A stretch of DNA of 33,075 nt. Source: Thermoflexales bacterium. Lineage in GTDB: Bacteria; Chloroflexota; Anaerolineae; B4-G1. Positions 16,782-26,512 of the stretch are shown here, in pieces (within the stretch, counting starts at the first letter, position 1; each line of letters begins with the position of its first letter). A program made the translations under genes and the position numbers. The DNA lies in assembly GCA_007118795.1 (NCBI GenBank), contig SKQX01000218.1, forward strand, positions 1 to 33,075. The letters run 5' to 3'. The notes under the pieces were generated by a model. The model was not told the DNA's origin. It saw only the letters and a list, made by a program, of their open reading frames with translations, and made no database searches.

Positions 16782-17621
16782 TCAAGCGATGGTCGTCCAC
16801 GCTTCACCAGTGTATTTGCCCGCCCTCAACTCCCGGGCAGCTGCAGACTCCTCCGCGGTCAGGTGGCCCAAGTCGAGCGTGAGATCTAGGGCCTCGGCCA
16901 GACCCGCTACCAGCGCGTCCGCGGCCGCATCCCAGCTCACCCGATGACTGAGGACCCTCTCCACCGTCGTAGCTCGCGTCCGCACCCGCGTGGCGTCCGG
17001 TAGGTCAGTGAGGAACGGGCAAATGCGCGCGATATCGCCATGGAGCGGAATCGCCCCGTGCTGCAGGACCACGCCCTGAGCCCGCATCTGAGCGCTCCCC
17101 ACCAGCTTCTTCCCCCCGACCGTAATCTCGTAGTGCGAGGGCACCTCGAAGCAGACAGCCCCCTCCACCTCCCGGTTTGCCGCTCGCTCGTCAGCGACGA
17201 TTTCGGCCACACCTAGCCGCTCAAGCCCGCGCACTAGCCCAGCACTCAACCGCCTGTAGCTCTCTACCACGCCTCCACCGACCCGTGGGTCATCCTCCGG
17301 GACGACGATGCTGTACGTCAGTTCATCGATGTGGAGCAGGCTTCGACCCCCCGTGGGCCGGCGCACCAGATCGTATCCGGCAGCCTCTAGAGCACGGCGG
17401 TCCACATCCTGCACCGACTGACCTCGGCCAATCGACAGACACGGAGGCTCCCACCGGTACACTCGGAGCGTCGGGAGACTCTCCTGCGATCCCACAGTGT
17501 GTAGAACAGCCTCATCCACTGCCATGTTGGTGGGCCCATCGGCAGCTGGTGAGTAGATCAAGCGCCACTTCGCCACCGGATAGGGCCTGGCCTCAGAACA
17601 AGAGTGCTGGGAGCCGGTCAT
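16782..17621 (-). CDS. Lipoate--protein ligase / lipoyltransferase family protein
   Basis: WRLIYSPAADGPTNMAVDEAVL...LRVYRWEPPCLSIGRGQ...VRRPTGGRSLLHIDELTYSIV...ITVGGKKLVGSAQMRAQGVVLQHGAIPL. Confidence 0.9.
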   Translation of the reverse strand: MTGSQHSCSEARPYPVAKWRLIYSPAADGPTNMAVDEAVLHTVGSQESLPTLRVYRWEPPCLSIGRGQSVQDVDRRALEAAGYDLVRRPTGGRSLLHIDELTYSIVVPEDDPRVGGGVVESYRRLSAGLVRGLERLGVAEIVADERAANREVEGAVCFEVPSHYEITVGGKKLVGSAQMRAQGVVLQHGAIPLHGDIARICPFLTDLPDATRVRTRATTVERVLSHRVSWDAAADALVAGLAEALDLTLDLGHLTAEESAAARELRAGKYTGEAWTTIA

Positions 17622-17763
17622 CTCCACCCCTTTCAGCCCGCCCCTCAGTCCCTGGCAACATCTGACCCGTCCCGGGCACAGACACGGGTGACGAACGGGG
17701 CTGACGGGAGCACATATGCCCGACGTGAAGTCACCCAACGACGGAGAACGCCAATCGGAACCA

Positions 17764-18822
17764 TCATCCGTCTACCAGTCCCACTCCAGCCACCTCCGTT
17801 CCACAGCTGGGGCACACCTGGCCCCTCTGCACCCGGTTCGCCAGGACACCGAAACCCGCCCGCCGGATGAGAAGCTCGCCACAGGCGTGACAGTGCGTGT
17901 TCGCCTCACCGAGGACGTTACCGACAAAGATGTAGCGCAGTCCCTCCTCCCGTCCGATCTCGTGTGCCCGCCGCAGTTTCTCCATAGGCGTCGACGGCCG
18001 ATCCCTCATCTGATGAGCCGGATGGAAGCGACTGACATGCCACGGCGTCCCCGATCCCAGCTCGTCAGCCACGAAGCTCGCAGCGTCTCGTATCTCCTCC
18101 TCGTCGTCGTTGATCCCCGGTATTATGAGCGTCGTGACCTCGATCCAGACACCCAGTGTCTTCATCTTCTTCATGCTATCCAACACCGGCTGCAAGCGCC
18201 CCCCCACGTACTGCCGATAGGTCTCGTCGCGAAACGCCTTGAGATCCACGTTGGCGGCGTCGAGGTAGGGATCGAACGTGTCGAGCATCTCCCCCTGGCC
18301 GGCCGTCATAAACCCGTTCGTCACGATGATGTTCGCCAAGCCAGCCTCGTGGGCCAGTTTGGCAGTGTCGTAGGCGTATTCAAAGAAGATCGTTGGCTCC
18401 GTGTATGTGTAGGCGATGCTTCGACAGCCTGCCCGCTGCGCCGCTGCGACGATTTGCTCGGGAGTCGCCTCTTCTCCCATGAGGAACTGGTTCTCCCGGG
18501 GCATCTGGGAGATACTCGCGTTCTGACACCATTCGCAACGGAAGTTGCACCCCACCGTGGCCATGGAGTACGCTCTCGTACCCGGGTAGAAATGGGCCAA
18601 AGGCTTCTTCTCCACCGGATCGACGTGCTGTGAGATGGTACGACCGTACACCAAGGTATAAAGCGTCCCATTCCGGTTCTCCCGCACGTAGCAGACTCCA
18701 CGTTTCCCATCGCTAATACGGCAGCGATGTGCGCACAGATAGCACTGGACGCGGTCCTCCTCGAGCTTGTCGTACAGCACGGCCTCTTTCGCTTCGACCT
18801 CGTTCAGAGTCATCGATGACAC
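17764..18822 (-). CDS. AmmeMemoRadiSam-type radical SAM enzyme (PflA-like)
   Basis: VQCYLCAHRCRISDGKRGVCYVRENRNGTLYTLVYG...HFYPGTRAYSMATVGCNFRCEWCQNASISQ; C-terminal zinc-ribbon-like CHACGELLIRRAGF...CPSCGTEV. Confidence 0.9.
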   Translation of the reverse strand: MSSMTLNEVEAKEAVLYDKLEEDRVQCYLCAHRCRISDGKRGVCYVRENRNGTLYTLVYGRTISQHVDPVEKKPLAHFYPGTRAYSMATVGCNFRCEWCQNASISQMPRENQFLMGEEATPEQIVAAAQRAGCRSIAYTYTEPTIFFEYAYDTAKLAHEAGLANIIVTNGFMTAGQGEMLDTFDPYLDAANVDLKAFRDETYRQYVGGRLQPVLDSMKKMKTLGVWIEVTTLIIPGINDDEEEIRDAASFVADELGSGTPWHVSRFHPAHQMRDRPSTPMEKLRRAHEIGREEGLRYIFVGNVLGEANTHCHACGELLIRRAGFGVLANRVQRGQVCPSCGTEVAGVGLVDG

Positions 18823-19031
18823 TAGGGCTGTCCCTCTTCCGCCTCCGCCAGAAGCCGCTCCAGTGGGTCCTCGAGGCAGATGTTGGCCACCCCCATCAGC
18901 TCTGCAGTCACTCGGATCTTATCCTCGGCGGGACCAGGCAGAACAGCCCAGTGGCGGAACTTCCCCACGTGCTCGCCGTTATGCTCGATCCAGGGCGGCA
19001 GAGGCATCTGCCGCTGGTCAATGTCGCTCAT
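18822..19031 (-). CDS. Small conserved-looking protein, unknown
   Basis: 69-aa ORF overlapping the CooT-like stop by 4 nt and the radical SAM GTG start by 1 nt (TAGTG). Confidence 0.6.
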   Translation of the reverse strand: MSDIDQRQMPLPPWIEHNGEHVGKFRHWAVLPGPAEDKIRVTAELMGVANICLEDPLERLLAEAEEGQP

Positions 19032-19219
19032 TCTTCGCCCTCCTCCAGCGGCTCCAACTGGACACGGTGCTTCAGGAAATCTATGTGCAGGATACGGCCC
19101 CGCACAACTTGCGGATCGCCAAAGAAAGAGGTCACGCGAACCCCTTCGTCCGTCAGCGTCATCCCGGTAATCTCTCGGGCAACTTCCTCGTCACCAAGAT
19201 GGACAGTCGCTTGACACAT
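19028..19219 (-). CDS. CooT-family small nickel-binding-like protein
   Basis: MCQATVHLGDEEVAREITGMTLTDEGVRVTSFFGDPQVVRGRILHIDFLKHRVQLEPL; N-terminal MC and overall pattern of CooT homologs. Confidence 0.75.
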   Translation of the reverse strand: MCQATVHLGDEEVAREITGMTLTDEGVRVTSFFGDPQVVRGRILHIDFLKHRVQLEPLEEGEE

Positions 19220-19242
19220 ATCATACCTTTTCCTATTCCAGC

Positions 19243-20052
19243 TTACAGCTCATCGACGTCGAATACGCCAATTAGGAACGTGTGATCCGACGGCCTCTCC
19301 GCGCGGCGCGCTTCCAGGTCGATCCACGAGTCGGTGGCTCTATCCGCCAATGGCTTCGTGGCCCAGATGTGATCCACGCGCCAGCCGATGCCGCGCTCGA
19401 TCGGATCCTTCGCGCGATAGTCGTAGTACGTGTACTGATCCTCCTCATCGGGGTGGTGCTGTCGAAAGACGTCCACGAAACCCCAAGCTTTCACTTGCTC
19501 TAACGCCTTCCGCGCATCGGGGTGGAAGTCCACGTGATCCCGCTTCCCCTTGGGGTCGTAGATGTCTATGGGTTCCGGCGCGACATTGAAATCCCCCATC
19601 CACAGCAGGGGCTCTTGCGGCTCGTAGTGTCGGTCAAAGAGGTCCCGCAATCGCCCAAACCATTCAAGCTTATACTCGAAGTGCTCCGAGTCGACGGAGC
19701 GGCCCTGCGGCACGTACGTGTTCACAACCGGCAGCCCACCGATCACCGCCCGAATCAAGCGTGGTTCGTCGGGCTGCCCCCCGTCGTCGAAGCCGTACGC
19801 CACGTCCTCAGGCTCCAGCGAGCTGATGATCGCCACTCCCGCGTGGGCCTTTTGCCCCCGGTATACCACATGGTACCCTGCCTCGCGGATCGGCGCCTCA
19901 GGGAACTCGTCGTCCTGCACCCGCGTCTCTTGCACGCAAAGCACGTCCGTCTGCTGCGTCTCCAGCCAGTCGAGGATCAAGTCCATCCGCGCCCGAATGG
20001 AGTTTGCATTGTAGGTCGCCACCTTCAGGCCATTGTCTCCCACGTTATCCAT
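19243..20052 (-). CDS. xth: Exodeoxyribonuclease III
   Basis: LKVATYNANSIRARMDLILDWLETQQTDVLCVQETRVQDDEFP...LLWMGDFNVAPEPIDIYDP...GIGWRVDHIWATKPL...RPSDHTFLI. Confidence 0.93.
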   Translation of the reverse strand: MDNVGDNGLKVATYNANSIRARMDLILDWLETQQTDVLCVQETRVQDDEFPEAPIREAGYHVVYRGQKAHAGVAIISSLEPEDVAYGFDDGGQPDEPRLIRAVIGGLPVVNTYVPQGRSVDSEHFEYKLEWFGRLRDLFDRHYEPQEPLLWMGDFNVAPEPIDIYDPKGKRDHVDFHPDARKALEQVKAWGFVDVFRQHHPDEEDQYTYYDYRAKDPIERGIGWRVDHIWATKPLADRATDSWIDLEARRAERPSDHTFLIGVFDVDEL

Positions 20053-20094
20053 TCCTTTGGCTGCACCGTCGATTATCTGAGGTAGCCGCTTCTC

Positions 20095-20538
20095 CTAGCT
20101 TCTCGCTCGAACGACTAGCAGAGGTCGCTCGACGCGCTGCAGGATGCCAGCCGCCACGCTGCCGTAGAAGAACTGCGATAGACCACTCCGGCCGTGGCTC
20201 GCGATGGCGATGAGATCCGCGTTTTCCTCAGCTGCCGCCTCGATGAGGCTCTTGACCACGGGCCCTTGGCGGATCTGCGACCTAGCGTTGATTCCTCTCT
20301 GGCGGAGATCGTCCGCAACAGCGTCCATGTAGTCCTGCACATGCCTGCGACACTGCGCGAGTTCATCTTCTGGAAGCACCACCGGCATGCCCTCGGGTCC
20401 AATCAAATAGGGCATCGGCTCCATGACCCGCACAAACACCACCTCCGCCTGGTATCGCTGAGCCAATTCCTCTGCGTGAGGGAGGATGGCTTCCGCACGT
20501 TTTGATCCGTCCAGGGGAACGAGAATCGTCTTGTACAT
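20095..20538 (-). CDS. Universal stress protein (UspA family)
   Basis: MYKTILVPLDGSKRAEAILPHAEELAQRY...ADLIAIASHGRSGLSQFFYGSVAAGILQRVERPLLVVRA; SD AGGAGGTG upstream of ATG 20538. Confidence 0.93.
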   Translation of the reverse strand: MYKTILVPLDGSKRAEAILPHAEELAQRYQAEVVFVRVMEPMPYLIGPEGMPVVLPEDELAQCRRHVQDYMDAVADDLRQRGINARSQIRQGPVVKSLIEAAAEENADLIAIASHGRSGLSQFFYGSVAAGILQRVERPLLVVRARS

Positions 20539-20773
20539 GCCCACCTCCTGGTCTACCCCGCCTTGGCCTGCCGCGATCCGCCCGAGTCGTCCTCCTCGGA
20601 CTCCCCGGGAGCGGCAGGCCGGCCCAAGCATAGCCAACTTCCCCCTTGCCGAAAAAGCGGGTGGCATACCTCTTCGCTCACCCGCACCACTCTGCATCGT
20701 CGAACGGGATCCGATAAACAGAACTCTTCAGCTGCCATCTCCCCCGGTTCACTCAGGCAGGAGTCACACTCCC

Positions 20774-23700
20774 TTACGTCTGGGTTCGCAGCGCTCGCCA
20801 GACGCGCTCTGGGGTGAAAGGCACCTCCCGGAGCCAGATACCGGTCGCGTCGTGTATCGCGTCAGCAATGGCTGGCGCCACGCCGTCGATGGGAAGCTCC
20901 GCCACAGATTTGGCTCCATAGGGACCGGTGGGCTCGTCGGTCTCCACGAATATGACGTCGATCTCGGGCATCTCATCCGCCTTGTGCACGTGGTAGGGGC
21001 CAAGCCGGGGGTTGACCAGCCGACCGTCCGCGTCGTATACCATCTCCTCGCAGAGTGCAAAGCCCAGGCCCTGGGCGATACCTCCTTCCACCTGTCCCGA
21101 AGCGGTGATCGGGTTGATCACCCGTCCTGCGTCGACGGTCATCAACACGCGCTCGACGGTCACCTGTCCCGTCTCCGCATCGACGACCACCTCGACGAAC
21201 TGCGCACCGAAAGGCGGTGGGCTGTCGTGGCTCACGTGCGATGCACTGGCAACGATCTGATGCTGGTTTTGCTGATGAAGGCTGCTGAGTGCCACCTGTT
21301 CCAGCGTCATACGTCGGCCGTCCGGGAACCAGACCGCGCCGTGGTGAAGCTCGATGTCCTCAGCCCCAGTCATCTGAGCGCCGCTGACCTGCTCCTGTCG
21401 GGTGCGTTTTCGGGCCCCGCCTTCGCGGCTCTCCCTGAGCTCGACCCCCAGCATCGCTGCCGCGTGCTTCCGGACCAGAGTCGCCACCTTGACGGCCGCC
21501 TTTCGCACCGCGTTTCCGCTGACGTACGTGGTGCTGGAGGCATAGGCCCCCTTGTCAAAGGGGGTGAAATCGGTGTCGGAGGAATGTACCAGGATATCTT
21601 CTACCCCGACCCCCAGCTCCTCCGCCGCGATCTGAGCCAGGATCGTATCTGAGCCAGTGCCCAGATCCGCGGCACCGACCAACAGCGTGAAGGACCCGTC
21701 ATCGTTCATCCTGATAGTGGCGGCCGCCATATCAAGGCCAGCAATCCCGCTACCGTGGGCCATCACGGACATTCCGATCCCGTGTCGGAGGCGCTCATTG
21801 CCCACTTCCGTCTCTTTGACTGCACTAGCCTGATCCAACTTCCTGCGTTTCCTATACCACGCGGTGGCTTCCAACCCGACGCGCACGCACTCGGCGAGGC
21901 CACTGGAGCGAATCTGCTGCTCGAAGCCCTCCCGGCCCTCTCCCAGAGCCTTGGCCATCACCAGCAACTCGCCTTCCCTGATCCAGTTCCTCCGCTTGAA
22001 CTCGACCACGTCCCATCCCATCTCGGATGCGATCTCCGACATCAGCGTCTCGATGCCGAAATGTGTCTGCATCGCACCGTAGCCACGAAAGGCACCAGCC
22101 GTCGGTTTGTTGGTGTAGACCACATCGCATCGGAAGCCAGAATACGGCGTGTTGTACAGCGTCAGCCCCTTCTGTCCGGCTACCATATTCACCGTCAGCC
22201 CGTGGGTGCCGTAGGCACCGGTATCCCCCACGAGGTCGAGCTCGGTGGCCACAACTTCCATATCTTTCGTCACCCCGACTCGATATCGCTGCACTGTTGG
22301 GTGGCGGCTGCGGGAGCTGGTGAACTCCTCGGACCGGCTGTACATCATGCGCACCGGTCGTCCGGTAGCAACCGTTAGGTGGGCACAGAGATCCTCGAGG
22401 ATCATCTCCTGTTTGTTCCCGAAACCACCCCCGATGCGCGGCTTGATGACGTGGATCTCTTTCTCCGACAGACCTACGAGAGGCGCCAGCATACGCCGGA
22501 TGTGAAACGGCACCTGGGTACTGGTGCGCACGACCAGGCGCCCATCCTCGTCCCAGTATGTGATGCACGCGTGCGGCTCCACGTGAGCGTGCTGTTGCTG
22601 GGAGGTACGATACTCACGCTCGAAGATATAATCAGCCCTGCGCCAATGCTCCTCCCGGTCCCCCTCGGCGGCTTCAATGCGGTGCACGGTGTTCCGATCA
22701 GGGTCGTAGATGCCCTCAGTGTCTGGCTCGTCGTGGATGACAGGCGAACCGCTCACCCGGGCCTCCGCCGCGTCCAGCACATGCGGTAGCAGCTCATAGT
22801 CCACCTCTATCAGTCGTAACGCCCTCCGAGCCAGCCTGGGCGACTCGGCAGCAACTACGGCGACCCGGTCACCGACGTGACGGACCTTATCATCCAGGCA
22901 AACCTGATCATAGGGACCTGGCTGCGGGAAGCTCTGTCCCCCCGAGGCATACTTGACGCGAGGGATGTCGTGGTGGGTCAGCACAGCGTGAACCCCTTCC
23001 AGCGCGGCCGCCTCACTGGTATCAATGCTTCGGATTCGCGCGTGGGCGTGGGGACTGGTAAGCAACGCCCCGTGGAGCATCCCCTCCATCTTCACATCGT
23101 CGGTGAAGGCCGGTGCGCCCGACGCCAATTTGACACTGTCCACCTTCGGTTCCGATCCACCGACTACCTGTAGCCGTGCCAAGTCTGGAGGCGAGATGAC
23201 CAACGGTGTCCGCGGCTCGCGTCCGTCACCCGGGGTTGCGTAGCGCTCTGCCAACAGGTCGGTGAGAGCCTCGTCATCCGAAAGACTCACCGCTGAGTGG
23301 CGAAACGACGGGAGGCCTTCACCGCGCATCAGCACTGCGGCCCGCTCGACGGCCTGGACGATCTTAACATACCCCGTACAACGACATAATACACCACTCA
23401 AAGCTGATTGGATTTCGTCTCGCGTAGGCTCGGGATTCCTATCGAGAAGCGCCTTGGCGGTGAGAATCTGAGCAGGAGTACAATAGCCACACTGAATGGC
23501 ACCCGTCTCTGTAAACGCGCGTTGGATCGGATGCAGATCATCCAACTGGTGCGCTGGAAACGGAGCTAGGCCCTCGACTGTGAACACCTGGTGCCCGTCG
23601 GCTTCGACAGCCCGTTTCTGACAACTGTATATCGGCTCGCCGTCGAACAATACCGTGCAAGCCCCGCAGTCCCCGGTGCCACAGCCGTACTTGACACTGG

Positions 23701-23812
23701 TGCAGGAGGCTGCTCGGAGCGCGTCTAGAAGCGTTTCCGCGGGTTCGACGGGAAGCGTCCGCTCTTGGCCATTGAGGATCACCCTGATGGTCCGCCTTCG
23801 GTCGTCAGGCAT
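20774..23812 (-). CDS. Molybdenum hydroxylase (xanthine dehydrogenase family) with 2Fe-2S and molybdopterin subunits fused
   Basis: SVKYGCGTGDCGACTVLFDGEPIYSCQ, GAIQCGYCTPAQIL, LCRCTGYVKI; then PRIGGGFGNKQE, AGAFRGYGAMQTHFGIE, GPYGAKSVAELPIDGVAPAIADAI in one 1012-aa frame. Confidence 0.93.
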   Translation of the reverse strand: MPDDRRRTIRVILNGQERTLPVEPAETLLDALRAASCTSVKYGCGTGDCGACTVLFDGEPIYSCQKRAVEADGHQVFTVEGLAPFPAHQLDDLHPIQRAFTETGAIQCGYCTPAQILTAKALLDRNPEPTRDEIQSALSGVLCRCTGYVKIVQAVERAAVLMRGEGLPSFRHSAVSLSDDEALTDLLAERYATPGDGREPRTPLVISPPDLARLQVVGGSEPKVDSVKLASGAPAFTDDVKMEGMLHGALLTSPHAHARIRSIDTSEAAALEGVHAVLTHHDIPRVKYASGGQSFPQPGPYDQVCLDDKVRHVGDRVAVVAAESPRLARRALRLIEVDYELLPHVLDAAEARVSGSPVIHDEPDTEGIYDPDRNTVHRIEAAEGDREEHWRRADYIFEREYRTSQQQHAHVEPHACITYWDEDGRLVVRTSTQVPFHIRRMLAPLVGLSEKEIHVIKPRIGGGFGNKQEMILEDLCAHLTVATGRPVRMMYSRSEEFTSSRSRHPTVQRYRVGVTKDMEVVATELDLVGDTGAYGTHGLTVNMVAGQKGLTLYNTPYSGFRCDVVYTNKPTAGAFRGYGAMQTHFGIETLMSEIASEMGWDVVEFKRRNWIREGELLVMAKALGEGREGFEQQIRSSGLAECVRVGLEATAWYRKRRKLDQASAVKETEVGNERLRHGIGMSVMAHGSGIAGLDMAAATIRMNDDGSFTLLVGAADLGTGSDTILAQIAAEELGVGVEDILVHSSDTDFTPFDKGAYASSTTYVSGNAVRKAAVKVATLVRKHAAAMLGVELRESREGGARKRTRQEQVSGAQMTGAEDIELHHGAVWFPDGRRMTLEQVALSSLHQQNQHQIVASASHVSHDSPPPFGAQFVEVVVDAETGQVTVERVLMTVDAGRVINPITASGQVEGGIAQGLGFALCEEMVYDADGRLVNPRLGPYHVHKADEMPEIDVIFVETDEPTGPYGAKSVAELPIDGVAPAIADAIHDATGIWLREVPFTPERVWRALRTQT

Positions 23813-24470
23813 CGCTGACCTCCAGCTCCAGACAGGCCTTCAGCGCTCGCCGGGACATGACTTCAGCCATAGCCCTCCGGTACCGTTCACTGCCCCGGTA
23901 GTCGCCAACCGGTTCTACCCTCTCCCGGATGCGCGCCGCCAGGGTCAGAATCTGCTCGACCGTCAGCGGTTCGCCCACCAGGGCATTCCCGGGGGCAACC
24001 AACCGCACGCCCTCAGGCCAGACCCCCGTGAGGGCAACACGGGCCGCTTCTACGACTCCCCCGCCGAATCTGACCCAGGCAAAGGCCGCCACAATAGGCT
24101 CATCCGCCGGCGTGCGAGCCACGTGTGCCTCGCCCCACCGGCACGCCGAATCGATGAGTGGAATGTGCAGAGCAGCGATGTCGCCGCTCGAGGCTTGCCG
24201 GCCGAACCGCTCCAGGGACACTTCCCTGGCACCATCTCCCTGCTCCAGGCGAACGCTTGCCCCCAGGGCCAAGAGAGTTGCGATCCACTGCGGCATCAGC
24301 TGAAATGCCCGGAGTGTTCGACCCACCGGTGTCTGAGTCCGCAGCTGCCACGAGTGAACCCCCGTCAGAGCCGTCCTCAGCAATGCCGGGCAGCACGGCG
24401 CTTCCAGCACGGCCTGAAGAGAGGCATCGGGGTGAACAGCCCAGGGCTCCCCGGCCTCTTGCTCGCTCAT
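23805..24470 (-). CDS. Molybdenum hydroxylase flavoprotein-like (medium) subunit, apparently lacking the N-terminal FAD motif
   Basis: Overlaps the Mo/Fe-S gene by 8 nt; SWQLRTQTPVGRTLRAFQLMPQWIATLLALGASVRLEQ and FAWVRFGGGVVEAARVALTGVWPEGVRL match the later part of the family. ATG 24470 (MSEQEAGEP) with SD AAGGAG. Confidence 0.75.
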   Translation of the reverse strand: MSEQEAGEPWAVHPDASLQAVLEAPCCPALLRTALTGVHSWQLRTQTPVGRTLRAFQLMPQWIATLLALGASVRLEQGDGAREVSLERFGRQASSGDIAALHIPLIDSACRWGEAHVARTPADEPIVAAFAWVRFGGGVVEAARVALTGVWPEGVRLVAPGNALVGEPLTVEQILTLAARIRERVEPVGDYRGSERYRRAMAEVMSRRALKACLELEVSDA

Positions 24471-24822
24471 TCCAATACCCGCTCCTTTCCGGAATTGCCC
24501 GGCTACCACCGGCCCCACCACAGGCTTCGGGTTAGTGGGACGGAACCTCGCTGAGCTCCATTCGAACCGATCAGATCAACGTCTGCGGCCGCATTCTGCC
24601 GAGCTCGCCTCCAGAGAAGATGGACGTCCGAACAGCGCCGCAGGTACCATCAGCCCTGGAGGCCCTGAGGCCCCGCCGCCTTGTGACTGAGGGGGTGGTC
24701 CCAAGAACCATGGACCCAATCCGCCCTACGCCCAGGCCCAAGACGGAACCTGCCGGTAGGCTCCCACGCTCACCGCCGGGGCCGGGCAGAACGCCGTGCC
24801 CATGGCGGGCCAGCAAGGAAAC

Positions 24823-26274
24823 TCAGTGCAAGCTAAGAGCGCTGCGGTAGAGACCGACGTACGCCTTGGCCGAGGCTGTCCAGGAGAAGTCCGATGCCAT
24901 CCCCCGCATCTGAATCGCTCGCCACGTCTCTCGATCCTCATAGGTCTCAAGTGCCCGCTGCAGAGCCTCGAGGAACCCTTCCGGCGTCTTCTCCTCAAAC
25001 ACGAATCCCGTGCCGTGCCCCCGGCCGGGTCGGTGATCAATCACCGTGTCGGCCAGGCCACCAGTCTCGCGCACAACAGGTACGCACCCGTAGCGCATGG
25101 CAATCATCTGACCCAGACCGCACGGCTCGACCAAGCTGGGCATCAAGAACATGTCCGCACTGGCATAGATGCGCCGGGCCAACACCTCGTCGAACTTAAG
25201 GAACGCTCGTACTTGGTGGGAGTGCCGCTCCTGGAGCGCTTTGAGTGCCTCATGGTAACGTGGATCGCCTGTACCCAGGATGATACACTGGACATCCTGC
25301 TCCTGCAGCAGGCGATTGAGGGTCGGCGCCACCAGATCCATTCCTTTGACGTGGTCGAGCCGGGTGACCATCCCGAGCAGTGGCACGTCAGAGCGGATCG
25401 GAAGACGAGCTTGTTGCTGCAAGGCCGTCCTATTCGCTGCTCGCCGTCCCAAACTGTGAATGTCGAAGTTATGGGGGACGTTAGGATCCGTAACGGGATT
25501 CCACTCGTCATAGTCGAGCCCGTTCAGTATCCCGTGCAGCCGGTCCCTGCGCTGCTCCAACAGCGGTTCCAGGCCCATACCCATCTCCGGTGTCAAAATC
25601 TCCTCGGCGTATCGCTCACTCACCGCATTGATGAGATCCGAGTGGGCTATGCCCTGTGCCATCCAGTTTACCGCCCCCGGGGGCTCCACGGAGAGGTGCT
25701 TCACTTCCTCCATCTGGGCGAACGTCAAGATCAACCGGCCAGTTATCCCCTGATAAGCCAGATTGTGGATGGTGAACAGGGTGGCGATGTCCCGGAAGAA
25801 CGGCTCGCGCCAGCCGGAGACGTCGAGCCAGGTCGGTACGACCGCCGTGTGCCAGTCGTTGGCATGGATCACGTCAGGTTGCCAGTCCAACAGCCGAATG
25901 GCCTCAATCACCCCGCGGCCAAAGACCGTGAAGCGTTGGGCATCATCCTCAAAGCCATACACCTTTTCGCGGGAGGTAAAATAATGCTCATTCCAAAGAA
26001 GATAGACGGGCACGTCCTCACCCATCGTGGTCGCCATCAGGTGAATATGCTCCCGGCCCGCACCCACGGGCACCGGGAAACGTTCACCAATCTTGACAAG
26101 CTCGAATCGCTCGCCACTGATCGTGCCGTAGCGGGGCATCATCACTCGCACGTCGTGACCCAGGCTGCGCAGGGCTAGAGGCAGCGATCCAGCGACGTCC
26201 GCCAATCCTCCGACCTTGGCAAAGGGCACGGCCTCGGCCGTGAGAAACAGGACTTTCAGCGGCCTTTCCGTCAT
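24823..26274 (-). CDS. glgA: Glycogen/starch synthase, GT5 family
   Basis: LKVLFLTAEAVPFAKVGGLADVAGSLPLALRSLGHDVRVMMPRYG...DVIHANDWHTAVVPTWL...LFTIHNLAYQG...LMPSLVEPCGLGQMIAMRYGCVPVVRETGGLADTV. ATG 26274 preferred over track start 26454. Confidence 0.95.
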   Translation of the reverse strand: MTERPLKVLFLTAEAVPFAKVGGLADVAGSLPLALRSLGHDVRVMMPRYGTISGERFELVKIGERFPVPVGAGREHIHLMATTMGEDVPVYLLWNEHYFTSREKVYGFEDDAQRFTVFGRGVIEAIRLLDWQPDVIHANDWHTAVVPTWLDVSGWREPFFRDIATLFTIHNLAYQGITGRLILTFAQMEEVKHLSVEPPGAVNWMAQGIAHSDLINAVSERYAEEILTPEMGMGLEPLLEQRRDRLHGILNGLDYDEWNPVTDPNVPHNFDIHSLGRRAANRTALQQQARLPIRSDVPLLGMVTRLDHVKGMDLVAPTLNRLLQEQDVQCIILGTGDPRYHEALKALQERHSHQVRAFLKFDEVLARRIYASADMFLMPSLVEPCGLGQMIAMRYGCVPVVRETGGLADTVIDHRPGRGHGTGFVFEEKTPEGFLEALQRALETYEDRETWRAIQMRGMASDFSWTASAKAYVGLYRSALSLH

Positions 26275-26512
26275 CACATTCTCCCATCCAGCCCAACGGG
26301 CGTGACCACTCTTACCGGACGTAAAGCCAAGCCCCTTTCCCCGTTTCCCATACGGGCCCACATCACACCGAGCGAAGCTGGCTCGGAGATGATCATGGAA
26401 CGTGTCTTGAGACCGTAAAGGCCAGCCCTCGACCTCGTCCAGATCGCGGATCAACTGGTTCCGCGTAGAGGTGCAGTCCTGGAGCCTCGCACCAGTTAAG
26501 TACCGTTACCAC

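Noticed and set aside
17716-18633. 305-aa plus-strand ORF
   Set aside because: Antisense to the radical SAM gene, which has intact CxxxCxxC and conserved motifs.
20486-21652. 388-aa plus-strand ORF
   Set aside because: Antisense to UspA and the Mo hydroxylase; no recognisable domain.
23655-24554. 299-aa plus-strand ORF
   Set aside because: Antisense to the hydroxylase subunits; low-complexity, no family features.
24471-24822. Possible gene or missing FAD-domain fragment between the flavoprotein-like subunit and glgA
   Set aside because: No frame shows an AGGT-type motif or other family features; small ORFs look random.
24796-26178. 460-aa plus-strand ORF opposite glgA
   Set aside because: Antisense shadow ORF in high-GC DNA; the minus strand has clear GlgA motifs.
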